The notes beneath the pieces were generated by a model, which ran no database searches, was not told the DNA's origin, and saw only the letters and a list, made by a program, of their open reading frames with translations. From contig NZ_CP072203.1 in assembly GCF_017654315.1 (NCBI RefSeq), forward strand, positions 3,968,001 to 4,032,000: 64,000 nt of DNA, read 5' to 3'. Below are positions 39,366-47,755 of this stretch, in pieces. The stretch's first letter is position 1, and the number at the start of each line of letters is the position of its first letter. The position numbers were made by a program, and so were the translations under genes. The DNA comes from Gordonia polyisoprenivorans. GTDB taxonomy: Bacteria; Actinomycetota; Actinomycetes; Mycobacteriales; Mycobacteriaceae.

Positions 39366-40148
39366 ATGACAGCCCTCAACACCAACCCCGACAGCGCGTC
39401 GGCGAGCCAGCGGGAGATCAGTGGTGAGATCACCGCGATCGAGACCGCGTATCAGCACGCCGGCGTCGAGGAGACCCAGCCGCGTCTGGACTATCCGCCG
39501 TATCGCAGCAGCCTGCTGCGCCATCCGACCAAGGACCCGCACCACGCCGATCCGGAGACCCTCGAACTGTGCTCGCCGGTGTTCGGGGAACGTGATGTCC
39601 ACAAGCTCGAAGCCGACCTCACGATCGCGCATCGCGGCGAGCCGATCGGCGAGCGCATCGTGGTGACCGGTCGTGTACTCGACGGTCAGGGCCGGCCGGT
39701 GCGTCGCCAACTCGTGGAGATCTGGCAGGCGAACTCGGCCGGGCGCTACATCCACAAACGGGACCAGCACCACGCGCCGATCGACCCCAACTTCACCGGC
39801 GTCGGGCGATGCCTGACCGACGAGGACGGCAACTACCGCTTCACCACGATCAAACCCGGCCCCTATCCGTGGAAGAACCACCACAACGCGTGGCGGCCCG
39901 CGCACATCCACTTCTCGCTGTTCGGAACCGATTTCACGCAGCGGATGATCACCCAGATGTACTTCCCGGGCGACCCGCTGTTCCCCTTCGACCCGATCTA
40001 CCAGTCGATCGTCGACGCGAAGGCACGCGAGCGACTCGTCGCCGCCTACGATCACGACGTCACCAGTCACGAATGGTCCACCGGTTACCGTTGGGACATC
40101 GTGCTCGCCGGCAGCAATCGCACCCCGCTCGACGACGAGGAGAACTGA
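39366..40148 (+). CDS. pcaH: Protocatechuate 3,4-dioxygenase beta subunit
   Basis: 260 residues. Iron ligands of intradiol dioxygenases are visible: the first Tyr in NSAGRYIHKRDQH, the second Tyr in PGPYPWKNHHNAWRPAHIHFSLFG (split), and the HxH pair in the same segment. The insertion before the barrel (YPPYRSSLLRHPTKDPHH) is typical of PcaH. It opens the ring of protocatechuate to 3-carboxy-cis,cis-muconate with PcaG. Confidence 0.95.
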   Translation: MTALNTNPDSASASQREISGEITAIETAYQHAGVEETQPRLDYPPYRSSLLRHPTKDPHHADPETLELCSPVFGERDVHKLEADLTIAHRGEPIGERIVVTGRVLDGQGRPVRRQLVEIWQANSAGRYIHKRDQHHAPIDPNFTGVGRCLTDEDGNYRFTTIKPGPYPWKNHHNAWRPAHIHFSLFGTDFTQRMITQMYFPGDPLFPFDPIYQSIVDAKARERLVAAYDHDVTSHEWSTGYRWDIVLAGSNRTPLDDEEN

Positions 40149-40699
40149 TGACCGCCCTGCTGCCGCCCACACCCGCTCAGACCATCGGGCCGTTCTACGG
40201 GTACGCACTGCCGTTCGAGGGTGACAACGAGCTGGTGCCGCCACGCTCCCCCGGCTCGATCCGCCTGCACGGACTCGTCACCGACGGCGACGGCCAACCC
40301 ATCCCGGATGTACTGCTCGAACTCTGGCAGGCCGACGCCGACGGGACCGTCGTGCAGCGAGCCGGATCGCTACGCCGAGACGGGTGGACCTTCACCGGCT
40401 GGGGACGCTGCGCCACCGATGACGCCGGCGAATACTCGTTCAGCACAGTCCAACCCGGACCGATCGACGGCGCGGCACCCTACTTCCTGATCACCGTGTT
40501 CGGTCGCGGCCTGCTGCACCGGCTGTTCACCCGCGCCTACCTGCCAGGTCCACTCGCCGAGGCCGACCCCTTCCTCGCCGGCGTGCCCACGGACCGGCGC
40601 GCCACCCTGATCGCCGCGGCCGACACCGACGGATTCCGTTTCGACCTGCGCCTACAGGGCGCCGACGAGACCGTCTTTCTCCACTACCCGGGGCAATAG
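40148..40699 (+). CDS. pcaG: Protocatechuate 3,4-dioxygenase alpha subunit
   Basis: 183 residues starting in the pcaH stop (TGATG). The start TPAQTIGPFYGYALPF and RLHGLVTDGDGQPIPDVLLELWQAD match PcaG, and GWGRCATDDAGEYSFSTVQPGP is the conserved turn. The subunit lacks the iron-binding residues, as known for alpha subunits, and forms the active site with PcaH. Confidence 0.95.
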   Translation: MTALLPPTPAQTIGPFYGYALPFEGDNELVPPRSPGSIRLHGLVTDGDGQPIPDVLLELWQADADGTVVQRAGSLRRDGWTFTGWGRCATDDAGEYSFSTVQPGPIDGAAPYFLITVFGRGLLHRLFTRAYLPGPLAEADPFLAGVPTDRRATLIAAADTDGFRFDLRLQGADETVFLHYPGQ

Positions 40700-40702
40700 A
40701 CG

Positions 40703-41908
40703 TTGAGCGATCTGTTCTGGCCGGGTGATCACCGCGCAGGCGACCTGATGAGCGACGAAGCGCTCTTGCGTGCCCTCGTCGAGGTCGAGAATGCTTGGCT
40801 GGCAGCACTTGTCGGCAACGGTGCGGCGCCGGCGGAGGCGGCAGCAGACCTCCGTCCGCTCGTCGGGGCGGACGATCTCACGACCATCGCCGTCGGTGCC
40901 GAGGCCGACGGCAATCCCGTCAGCGGGCTGGTGTCGCTGCTGCGGTCGCGCACCGACGGCGCCGCTTCGGCGTGGCTGCATCGGGGACTGACCAGTCAGG
41001 ACACCCTCGACACGGCACTCATGATGAGTGTGCGTGACGTCCTGCACCGCATCGAGCAGCAGGTGCGGTCGCAGGTGCGGGCGCTGCTGGCACTGATCGA
41101 CGCGCACCGTGACGCTCCCCTGCTCACCCGCACCCTGACCCAGCCCGCACTGCCGGGCACCGCGGGCCGCAAGTTCGGCGTCTGGCTCACCGCCATCCTC
41201 GACGCCGCCGACACCCTGGCCGCTCTCCCTCCGATTCCCGTCCAGATCGGCGGCGCCGCAGGCACTCTCGCGGCGCAGGTCGAATTGGCCGGTTCGGTGC
41301 AGGCCGCGCGTGCGCTGGTGTCCGCAGCGGCCGACACCGTCGGTCTGGCCGATTCGCCGCCGTGGCACACCACGCGCGCCCCCGTCACCCGCATCGGCGA
41401 CGCCCTGGCGACCTGCTGCGACGCATGGGGCCACCTCGCAGGCGACCTGGCGGTCGCCGGACGTCCCGAGATCGGCGAGTTCACCGAGGGCGGCGGTGGC
41501 GGGTCGTCGACGATGCCGCACAAGAACAATCCCGTCCTCACGGTGTTGCTCCGACGGGCCGCGCTGGTCGCACCGGGCCTCGCCGCGACCCTGCATGCCG
41601 CGTCGGCGTCGAGCATCGACGAACGCTCCGACGGAGGGTGGCACGCCGAGTGGTCGACGCTGCGCACCCTGAGCCGTCACACCGTCACCGCCGGCGCCCA
41701 GGCCGCGCAGTTGCTGACCGGTTTACAGTTCCATCCCGACCGCGCCGACGCCAATCTCGTCTCGGCCCAAGGCATTCTGACCGAGCAGGAGACGATGTCG
41801 CGTCTGGCCGGGCACGCGGCGTCGCCGGACTATCTCGGCGCCACCGCCGCCCTGGTCGACGACGTCGTGGCGCGCGCACACCGCTACCTCGAAGGAGTCA
41901 GCCCGTGA
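40703..41908 (+). CDS. pcaB: 3-carboxy-cis,cis-muconate cycloisomerase
   Basis: 401 residues from a TTG start 3 nt after pcaG. Fumarase/aspartase-superfamily features: TSQDTLDTALMM and the signature GGGGGSSTMPHKNNPV with the catalytic loop Ser. It converts 3-carboxymuconate to 4-carboxymuconolactone. Confidence 0.93.
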   Translation: MSDLFWPGDHRAGDLMSDEALLRALVEVENAWLAALVGNGAAPAEAAADLRPLVGADDLTTIAVGAEADGNPVSGLVSLLRSRTDGAASAWLHRGLTSQDTLDTALMMSVRDVLHRIEQQVRSQVRALLALIDAHRDAPLLTRTLTQPALPGTAGRKFGVWLTAILDAADTLAALPPIPVQIGGAAGTLAAQVELAGSVQAARALVSAAADTVGLADSPPWHTTRAPVTRIGDALATCCDAWGHLAGDLAVAGRPEIGEFTEGGGGGSSTMPHKNNPVLTVLLRRAALVAPGLAATLHAASASSIDERSDGGWHAEWSTLRTLSRHTVTAGAQAAQLLTGLQFHPDRADANLVSAQGILTEQETMSRLAGHAASPDYLGATAALVDDVVARAHRYLEGVSP

Positions 41909-42288
41909 CCGATCCGTACACCGATCCCTACGACGCCGGAATGGCGTTCCGCCGTGAGGTTCTCGGCGATGCCCATGTCGATCGGGCGAACGCCGCCAGC
42001 ACCGGCCTCACCGAGGAATTCCAGCAGTTCATCACCCGCTATGCCTGGGGAACGGTCTGGACGCGGCCCGGACTGGACCGACGCAGCCGGTCGATGATCA
42101 CGCTCACCGCGTTGATCGCGCGCGGCCATCACGAAGAACTCGCCATGCACATCCGCGCCGCCCGCCGCAACGGACTCACGGTCGATGAGATCAAGGAGGT
42201 CATCCTGCAGAGCGCCATCTATTGCGGGGTGCCCGATGCCAATTCGGCTTTCCGCATCGCGTCATCCGTGCTGGCCGAGGAGATCTGA
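41905..42288 (+). CDS. pcaC: 4-carboxymuconolactone decarboxylase
   Basis: 127 residues from a GTG overlapping the pcaB stop, with GAAGGAG 7 nt upstream. The CMD-family motif WGTVWTRPGLDRRSRSMITL is followed by a helix with HHEELAMHIRAARRNGLTVDEI. It decarboxylates to 3-oxoadipate enol-lactone. Here it is a stand-alone protein; many relatives have a PcaD-PcaC fusion (PcaL), and no pcaD follows. Confidence 0.93.
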   Translation: MTDPYTDPYDAGMAFRREVLGDAHVDRANAASTGLTEEFQQFITRYAWGTVWTRPGLDRRSRSMITLTALIARGHHEELAMHIRAARRNGLTVDEIKEVILQSAIYCGVPDANSAFRIASSVLAEEI

Positions 42289-42319
42289 ATCTTCGCCGCG
42301 GCCGTCGCGACCGATCACC

Positions 42320-42712
42320 TCACGCCAGCGCATCGACGTAGTACCAGCGGCCGTTCTCTCGGACGAAGCGACTGTGTTCGGACATCGTCCGGCGCGCTCC
42401 GTCGATTCGGTGGTGGGCGACGAAGGCCACCTCTCCAACGTCGTCGAACGGGCCACCACCGGAGGTCTCGGTGACGTCGAGGCGATACCAGTCGATCTCG
42501 TCGTCGAGCTCGAGATCGTCTGGGCGGGTGCGTCGATGCCACGTGGCGAGCAGGTACTCCCGATCACCGACGGCGAACGCGGTGAATCGTGACCGCATCA
42601 ATGCCTGTGCGGTCGGTGCGCGCCGCCGACCCTCGAGAAGCGGTCCGCAGCACTCGCCGAAAGTCAGCCCGGAGGTACACGGGCACCGCCCATCGGATGA
42701 CACCACACGCAT
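42320..42712 (-). CDS. YchJ-like (UPF0225) protein with SEC-C-type zinc motif
   Basis: 130 residues from the ATG at 42712. N-terminal CPCTSGLTFGECC is the metal-binding CxC...CC motif, then APTAQALMRSRFTAFAVGDREYLLATWH and an NTF2-like C-terminal domain ending FVRENGRWYYVDA. ATGs at 42778, 42793 and 42808 are in frame in a short GGCGGGGATGTCA repeat and are alternative starts. The function is unknown. Confidence 0.85.
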   Translation of the reverse strand: MRVVSSDGRCPCTSGLTFGECCGPLLEGRRRAPTAQALMRSRFTAFAVGDREYLLATWHRRTRPDDLELDDEIDWYRLDVTETSGGGPFDDVGEVAFVAHHRIDGARRTMSEHSRFVRENGRWYYVDALA

Positions 42713-42890
42713 GAGTGCCAGCGTATCCGCCCGGTCGCACCGTCCCGGGGTCGCAGCAAGGTCCACGGTCGGTGACATTCCGTCCCCAGACATGCCGCCC
42801 CTTGACATCCCCGCCTCTTGACATCCCCGCCGGGGGCCGGAAGATTCGGCAACACCAGGTGATCTGAAGTCAACGGTGAGAGGGTCTGCA

Positions 42891-43708
42891 ATGAGCCGCA
42901 GTGTCGTGGTCGTCGTCGGAACCGGGGGCATGGGTGTGGCCATCGCGCGCCGACAGGGTGGCGGACGACGGGTGGTGCTCGCCGATGCCGATACGACCGC
43001 TCTCGACGCGCAGGTCGACACTCTCGACGGCGAAGGGTTCGACGTCTCCGGCCATCCGGTCGATGTGGCGTCGGCGGATTCGTTGGGGCGCTGGCCGAGC
43101 ACGCATCCGGGCTCGGCGCGGTGGAACAGGTCGTCCACACGGCCGGGTTGTCGCCGGTGCAGGCGAGCGCGGAGGCGATCCTGCGAGTCGATCTCCTCGG
43201 GGTCGCCCTGTCGCTGGACATCTTCGGCAAGGTCATCACCCACGGCGGTGCGGGTGTGGTGATCGCGAGCATGGCCGGGCACATGTTCGGGCCGCTGCCG
43301 GCCGATCAGGCCGCAGCATTGGCCACCACCGCCGCAGAAGATCTGCTCGGATTGGGATTCCTGCAGGGTGACGTCGCCTCGAATCCGGCGCTCGCCTATG
43401 GAATCGCCAAGCAGGCCAACCACGTTCACGTGCGCGCGGCTGCCCGAACCTGGGGTGCCCGCGGCGCCCGGATCAACAGCATCTCTCCCGGCGTGATCGC
43501 CACGGCGATGGGTCGCCAGGAACTCGCCGGCGCCAGCGGCGAGACGATGCGAGCGATGATCGAGGGCTCGGGCACCGGACGGGTGGGCACCGCGTCCGAC
43601 ATCGCCGCCGCGGCCGCCTTCCTCCTGGGCCCCGAATCGTCGTTCGTCACCGGCACCGACCTGCTCGTGGACGGCGGCGTGGTCGCTTCCCTGACCGCCC
43701 AGAGCTGA
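42891..43708 (+). pseudogene. Short-chain dehydrogenase/reductase, frameshifted
   Basis: The first ~66 codons (MSRSVVVVVGTGGMGVAIARR..., HPVDVASADSLG) and the remainder (43121 onward: VEQVVHTAGLSPVQ, VIASMAG, YGIAKQANHVHVRAAARTWGARGARINSISPG, TGTDLLVDGGV) belong to one SDR of ~272 residues but lie in different frames. Adding one G to the GGGG run near 43085-43088 restores the sequence DSLGALAEHASGLGAVEQ. The catalytic Tyr-Lys is present in YGIAK. It is either a real 1-nt deletion or an assembly error. Confidence 0.8.
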
Positions 43709-43711
43709 AAA

Positions 43712-44656
43712 ATGTACAGTGTCACCGCTTTCGGTGCGGTCGATGTACTGACGGCGGACAACGGCGGCGTCCTACCGTACGGCAACACCGTCGTGGTTCG
43801 CGGATCGGACGCTGTTCTGGTGATCGATCCGTCACTCGCCCTCGACGACGACCCCGTCGGCGCCGACGCGGTGATGATCAGTCACGCACACGAGGACCAC
43901 ATCGCCGGACTGCGACACTTCACCGCCGACACCTTCGCCCACCGTCACGACGCTGCCGCGGTCGGCTCCCTCGACACGCTGATCGCCGGCTACGGACTCG
44001 ACCCGGAGGTCGTCGACGCGATGACCGCGGAGTTGACCGACGAGTACCACCTGCCGGCCGTTCGTGACGGCGTCGTCGGCGTGACCGATGGCCACACCTT
44101 CGATCTCGGCGACCAGACCGCGACGGTGATCCATCTGCCCGGACACACCGCCGGGCACTGCGGTGTGCTGATCGAGCCGGCCGGGTTTCTCTACGTCGCC
44201 GACATCGACCTTACCTCGTTCGGGCCGATGTACGGCGATCTCGGGTCGAGTCTCGAGGACTACCTCGCCTCCATCGACCGGGTCGCCGAGATCGACGCCC
44301 GCTGGTACGGGACCTTCCACCACAAAGGGGTGGTGACCGGACGCCCCGAGTTCGGTACGCGCCTCGCGGCCTACCGCGACCGGATCCTCGAGCGCGAGGA
44401 TCGGTTACTCGAATTCCTGCGACAGCCACGGACTTTCGACGAGATCGTGACACACCGGCTGGTGTATCGGCCACATGTCGAGGCCCCGTGGGTGCGATCG
44501 GTGGAGCGTCGGACCGCCCAGTTGCACCTCGAGCGCCTCCACGCCGCGGGCGCGGTGATCGCGATCGGCGACGGGCAGACCGGGCTTCATACGGGCGTCG
44601 ATCAGACGCAGACCCGGTCCGGTGCGGTATCGACCATGTCGTGGGTCATCGCGTAG
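43712..44656 (+). CDS. Metallo-beta-lactamase fold hydrolase
   Basis: 314 residues. The metal motif is SHAHEDHIAGL (HxHxDH), then LPGHTAGHCG and YVADIDLTS with the bridging Asp. The C-terminal ~70 residues form a winged-helix-like tail (RTFDEIVTHRLVYRP..., RTAQLHLERLHAAGAV), as in many actinobacterial MBL proteins. The substrate is unknown. It begins 3 nt after the SDR stop and overlaps the convergent oxygenase gene by 55 nt. Confidence 0.87.
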   Translation: MYSVTAFGAVDVLTADNGGVLPYGNTVVVRGSDAVLVIDPSLALDDDPVGADAVMISHAHEDHIAGLRHFTADTFAHRHDAAAVGSLDTLIAGYGLDPEVVDAMTAELTDEYHLPAVRDGVVGVTDGHTFDLGDQTATVIHLPGHTAGHCGVLIEPAGFLYVADIDLTSFGPMYGDLGSSLEDYLASIDRVAEIDARWYGTFHHKGVVTGRPEFGTRLAAYRDRILEREDRLLEFLRQPRTFDEIVTHRLVYRPHVEAPWVRSVERRTAQLHLERLHAAGAVIAIGDGQTGLHTGVDQTQTRSGAVSTMSWVIA

Positions 44657-45777
44657 GCGGCACGCATGCGCGCCATCTCGGTGTCCCGGTCGGTATAGGC
44701 GCGTCGGGTGAACTCCTCGAGTCCACCGGCGCGGCGGATCTGTGCACGGGTCATGAGGTGCATGATCCCGGACAAGCGGGGTAGCAGCCGGGCGATCCGG
44801 CGACGACGGATGCCGAGCGCGTCGGCGTCGGCATCACCGAGGAAGACCCGCTCGTATCCCTCCATGACGGCCGTGGCGACCGGCACCCGCCACCGCTGCG
44901 GCAACGACATGGTGTTGGCGAACTCGGGAATCAGATAGTCGGCGTTGAGCGCGGTGACGAATTCGCGGTCGTAGGCATCGGGGCCGGGCGAGGTCAATCG
45001 GTACAGTTCCTCGATCCGCCGGTGATCGGCCTCGTTTCGGGGATTCAGGTCGTCGTCCATGCCGATCACATGACCCACGTAACGCCACAGGTGATAGATG
45101 TCGTCGAGTTCGTCTGCGGTGAAACGTAGCCCGAGCGTGCCCATCGCCTCGATCGCGATGTGCCCGAACTCGGCGAGCGTGAATGCCATGTACGGCTGCG
45201 GAATCGGGACGCCCCACGCCTCATGCTCCCACGAACCAGTGCGCAGCAGATGCGCCCGGACGTGCGCGTGGATCATCCGCACCCGCACCGTGTAGGCGAA
45301 ACCCTCACCGCCGCGCCGCATCCCACCCGGCGTCAGCACCCGGCGCAACCATTCGCCGACCTCCACCGAACGCACGCCCGGCATCGTCGAGTACCGCCCG
45401 GTCAGCGCCAACGGTTTGCCCGCGATACTGTTGCCCGCGCCGCGCAGCAACGAGGCCGCCCCCAGCACGATAGCCATGGCCGGGAAGTGCCGCACGAGGG
45501 CGTCGGCGGCGCGGTCGCAACGATCGTGGTCGAGCCAGTCGGGCTCGCGCTCGAGCGAATCGAACAGCGCGACCAGTGCCGGTGGCGCGCCGGTCAGCGA
45601 GCCGATGCCGTCGGCGAGAGCCGGGTGGATCAGAGCGGCGGACCCCCGTTCGGCGACGACGGCGTCGGCGAGATCATCGGCACGCCACATGGCGGCGATC
45701 CAGGTGTCTCCCGCGTGTCCGTACAACGTGCGGGCTTGGTCGGTGTTCACGAGCTCGGTGGGCGGCACAAGAGTCAT
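44602..45777 (-). CDS. MpaB-like oxygenase (DUF2236)
   Basis: 391 residues from the ATG at 45777. The DUF2236 pattern is seen in MRRGGEGFAYTVRVRMIHAHVRAHLL (split), WGVPIPQPYMAFTLAEFGHIAIEAM and LWRYVGHVIGMDDDLNPRN. The conserved Arg/His set suggests a b-type haem protein related to latex-clearing protein and mycophenolic acid MpaB'. The reaction is unknown. A start at 45813 is possible. It is divergent from a TetR gene. Confidence 0.85.
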   Translation of the reverse strand: MTLVPPTELVNTDQARTLYGHAGDTWIAAMWRADDLADAVVAERGSAALIHPALADGIGSLTGAPPALVALFDSLEREPDWLDHDRCDRAADALVRHFPAMAIVLGAASLLRGAGNSIAGKPLALTGRYSTMPGVRSVEVGEWLRRVLTPGGMRRGGEGFAYTVRVRMIHAHVRAHLLRTGSWEHEAWGVPIPQPYMAFTLAEFGHIAIEAMGTLGLRFTADELDDIYHLWRYVGHVIGMDDDLNPRNEADHRRIEELYRLTSPGPDAYDREFVTALNADYLIPEFANTMSLPQRWRVPVATAVMEGYERVFLGDADADALGIRRRRIARLLPRLSGIMHLMTRAQIRRAGGLEEFTRRAYTDRDTEMARMRAAYAMTHDMVDTAPDRVCV

Positions 45778-45894
45778 GACACCAGGCAAACACGAGGAAT
45801 CCTCACTTACCATTCATTTCATGGCCCGAACCCCTGCCCGCTCCGCCGCGGGCGCCGCACGCGCGTCGCGCCGCGTCAGCCGCGTGCCATCGCG

Positions 45895-46452
45895 ATGCGC
45901 AGGCGCCTGTTGGACGCGACCACGACGTTGCTCGCCGAGCGGCCCGACAGTCTCCCGACAACCCAGGACATCGCAGATCACTGCGATGTCAGCATCGGGA
46001 CGGTGTATCGCTACTTCGCCGACGTCGGCGACATCCTGTTCGATCTCCGGCAGGAAGCGATCCAGCAGATCAGCACGGACCTCGCCGTCGGCATCGGGCA
46101 GGCGATCGACGCCGAACCATTCGCCGCGATCACCACCGTGGTCGATGCCCTCACTTCTTCGTTCGAGCGGCACGCGCCGGTGATCGCGGCCTCGCTGGCA
46201 GGTGACAGCGCAGAGTTCGGGTCGGCATGGGCGCAGATCGAGGCGCCGCTGATCCCGCTGGGACGCATCCTCCCGACGCGCTTGCGCCCGGATCTGTCGC
46301 CCGCGGAGCTCGACGATCTGGTGTTCCTCACCATGGGTGCCACCGCGAGCCTGTGTCTCCGCGTGGCCCTGGCTCGCCCGGCAACCGCCGATCGCCGGCG
46401 ACTGGTCGACACCTGTGCACGAATGCTGTTGGCGGCCTTCGCGATTCCCTGA
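45895..46452 (+). CDS. TetR family regulator with suspect 5' end
   Basis: 185 residues from the ATG at 45895. The HTH is at ~18-50 (TTQDIADHCDVSIGTVYRYFADVGDILFDL, split). The C-terminal domain is helical. An ATG at 45821, nicely placed after the divergent promoter, opens MARTPARSAAGAARASRR, which looks like the natural N-terminus but is in another frame, with a switch needed near 45870-45885. So the gene may be frameshifted, or 45895 is the real start. It probably controls the divergent oxygenase. Confidence 0.75.
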   Translation: MRRRLLDATTTLLAERPDSLPTTQDIADHCDVSIGTVYRYFADVGDILFDLRQEAIQQISTDLAVGIGQAIDAEPFAAITTVVDALTSSFERHAPVIAASLAGDSAEFGSAWAQIEAPLIPLGRILPTRLRPDLSPAELDDLVFLTMGATASLCLRVALARPATADRRRLVDTCARMLLAAFAIP

Positions 46453-46550
46453 TCGTTGATCACCCCGTTGTACCGCCACGGCGACCCACCACGCGACGTC
46501 CAGCCAACTGCCAGCGTGATCGCGGTGCCGTCCCAGCTGCGCGCAGTGTG

Positions 46551-46880
46551 ATGATCGGTATGCACACCACGAAGCACTCCTACACCGACACCGTCCTCGT
46601 CGTCACCGACGGCTCGCTGCGGTCTCGCGCAGTCATCGACCAGGTCCTGCGCTCGGGCCGCAACGCCGTGGTCGCCGGACGCCACACCCGCGACCTCGTC
46701 TCCTATGTGGACGCCGCCGTCCACGACCGGGTCTGGGCGGTCGTCTGCGATCCGGCCGATCCGACGCAGATCGACGAGCTGATCGAACGCGCCACCGACA
46801 CGATGGGCCCGGTGATCATGGTCGTCGACCCGGCCGGACAACTGCACGACGTCCACTCCGCCGACCGGCAGGTCGCCTGA
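46551..46880 (+). CDS. Small Rossmann-like hypothetical protein
   Basis: 109 residues from the ATG at 46551 (46560 is an alternative). The pattern TVLVVTDGSLRSRAVIDQVLRSGRNAVVAGR and WAVVCDPADPTQIDELIERATDTMGPVIMVVDPAG resembles the first half of an SDR, but the GxxxGxG loop is not intact (TDGSLRSR) and no catalytic Tyr-x3-Lys follows. It may be a divergent NAD-fold remnant or a small regulatory protein. The downstream 170 bp (46881-47050) contain no gene. Confidence 0.6.
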   Translation: MIGMHTTKHSYTDTVLVVTDGSLRSRAVIDQVLRSGRNAVVAGRHTRDLVSYVDAAVHDRVWAVVCDPADPTQIDELIERATDTMGPVIMVVDPAGQLHDVHSADRQVA

Positions 46881-47050
46881 CTCCCGGGGAGCGCGTGCCA
46901 GCCTTCAGTGACGTGAGATCTCCCGCACCGTACGCACCGTCGCCATCGTGGCCGGATTCGCATGCTGGTTCGGGGCGGACGTCGATACGGCATGCGACCG
47001 GCGAACGTGGCGTCGACAGTGGGTGAACACCGATGGCATAACCTGACGAG

Positions 47051-47755
47051 GTGCTGTCTGTCCGGGAGCTGTCGCCGCGCCTGATCGTCGTCGGCATCCT
47101 CATCGCCGCCGCAGGCGTCTGTTATTCGTCGTGGGTGCTGGAGTTCTTCTGGGCCTCGCCTCTGGATCCGCTCCGCAGCTTCATGAGTGAACTCGACGCG
47201 GAGCACCGCCCGCATCGCCTGGTCTACGTGTACGGCGACGTCATCACCGCGGTATGCGCCATGCTTGCCGGGGTGCTGGCGTTCGTTCCTCGTCCCGCAG
47301 TGGCCGGCGGCTTCGCCCGCGGTGCGCTCGTCTCGCTCGTGGTATTCGGGGTGTCCACCATCACCGACGCGTTGTCGCCCATCGAGTGCATTCCGCACGT
47401 CGACCCGAATTGCCCGTCAGAGCCGAGTGGGCTGTTGCCCCAACTGCATCACATCCACGCCTTCACCAGCAGTGCGGCGGTGTTCGCGATCTTCATCGCG
47501 ATGATCCTCGGCGTGGTCGCGGCCTGGCGGACACCGATCTGGCCGGTGCTGCGCCTGCTCGGCCTGGCGATCCTGGTGGTCATCTCTGTCGCGACGGTAT
47601 GGATGTTGGCCGCCGACAACCTGTCCGGCGACTGGCTGCTGGGGCTCGCACAACGCATTCAGATCGGCGGCATGACGCTGTATCTGGTGGTGTGGGGCGC
47701 TGCCGTGGCCGTTCAGCGAAGGTCGATCACGCCCTCACCGGCGTCGGCGGCGTAG
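47051..47755 (+). CDS. DUF998 family integral membrane protein
   Basis: 234 residues from a GTG, six predicted transmembrane helices. LDPLRSFMSELDAEHRPHRLVYVYGDVITA and FGVSTITDALSPIECIP are DUF998-type sequences, with HHIHAFTSSAAVFAIF later. Function unknown. It overlaps the end of the convergent acyl-CoA ligase gene by 43 nt. Confidence 0.82.
   Translation: MLSVRELSPRLIVVGILIAAAGVCYSSWVLEFFWASPLDPLRSFMSELDAEHRPHRLVYVYGDVITAVCAMLAGVLAFVPRPAVAGGFARGALVSLVVFGVSTITDALSPIECIPHVDPNCPSEPSGLLPQLHHIHAFTSSAAVFAIFIAMILGVVAAWRTPIWPVLRLLGLAILVVISVATVWMLAADNLSGDWLLGLAQRIQIGGMTLYLVVWGAAVAVQRRSITPSPASAA

Noticed and set aside
42713..43429. Long N-terminal extension of the YchJ-like frame
   Set aside because: It runs opposite to the SDR gene and has no protein-like pattern; the family begins at the CPC motif.
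45160..45894. Extension of the TetR frame upstream of 45895
   Set aside because: It is the antisense of the MpaB-like gene and lacks a usable start after the divergent promoter.
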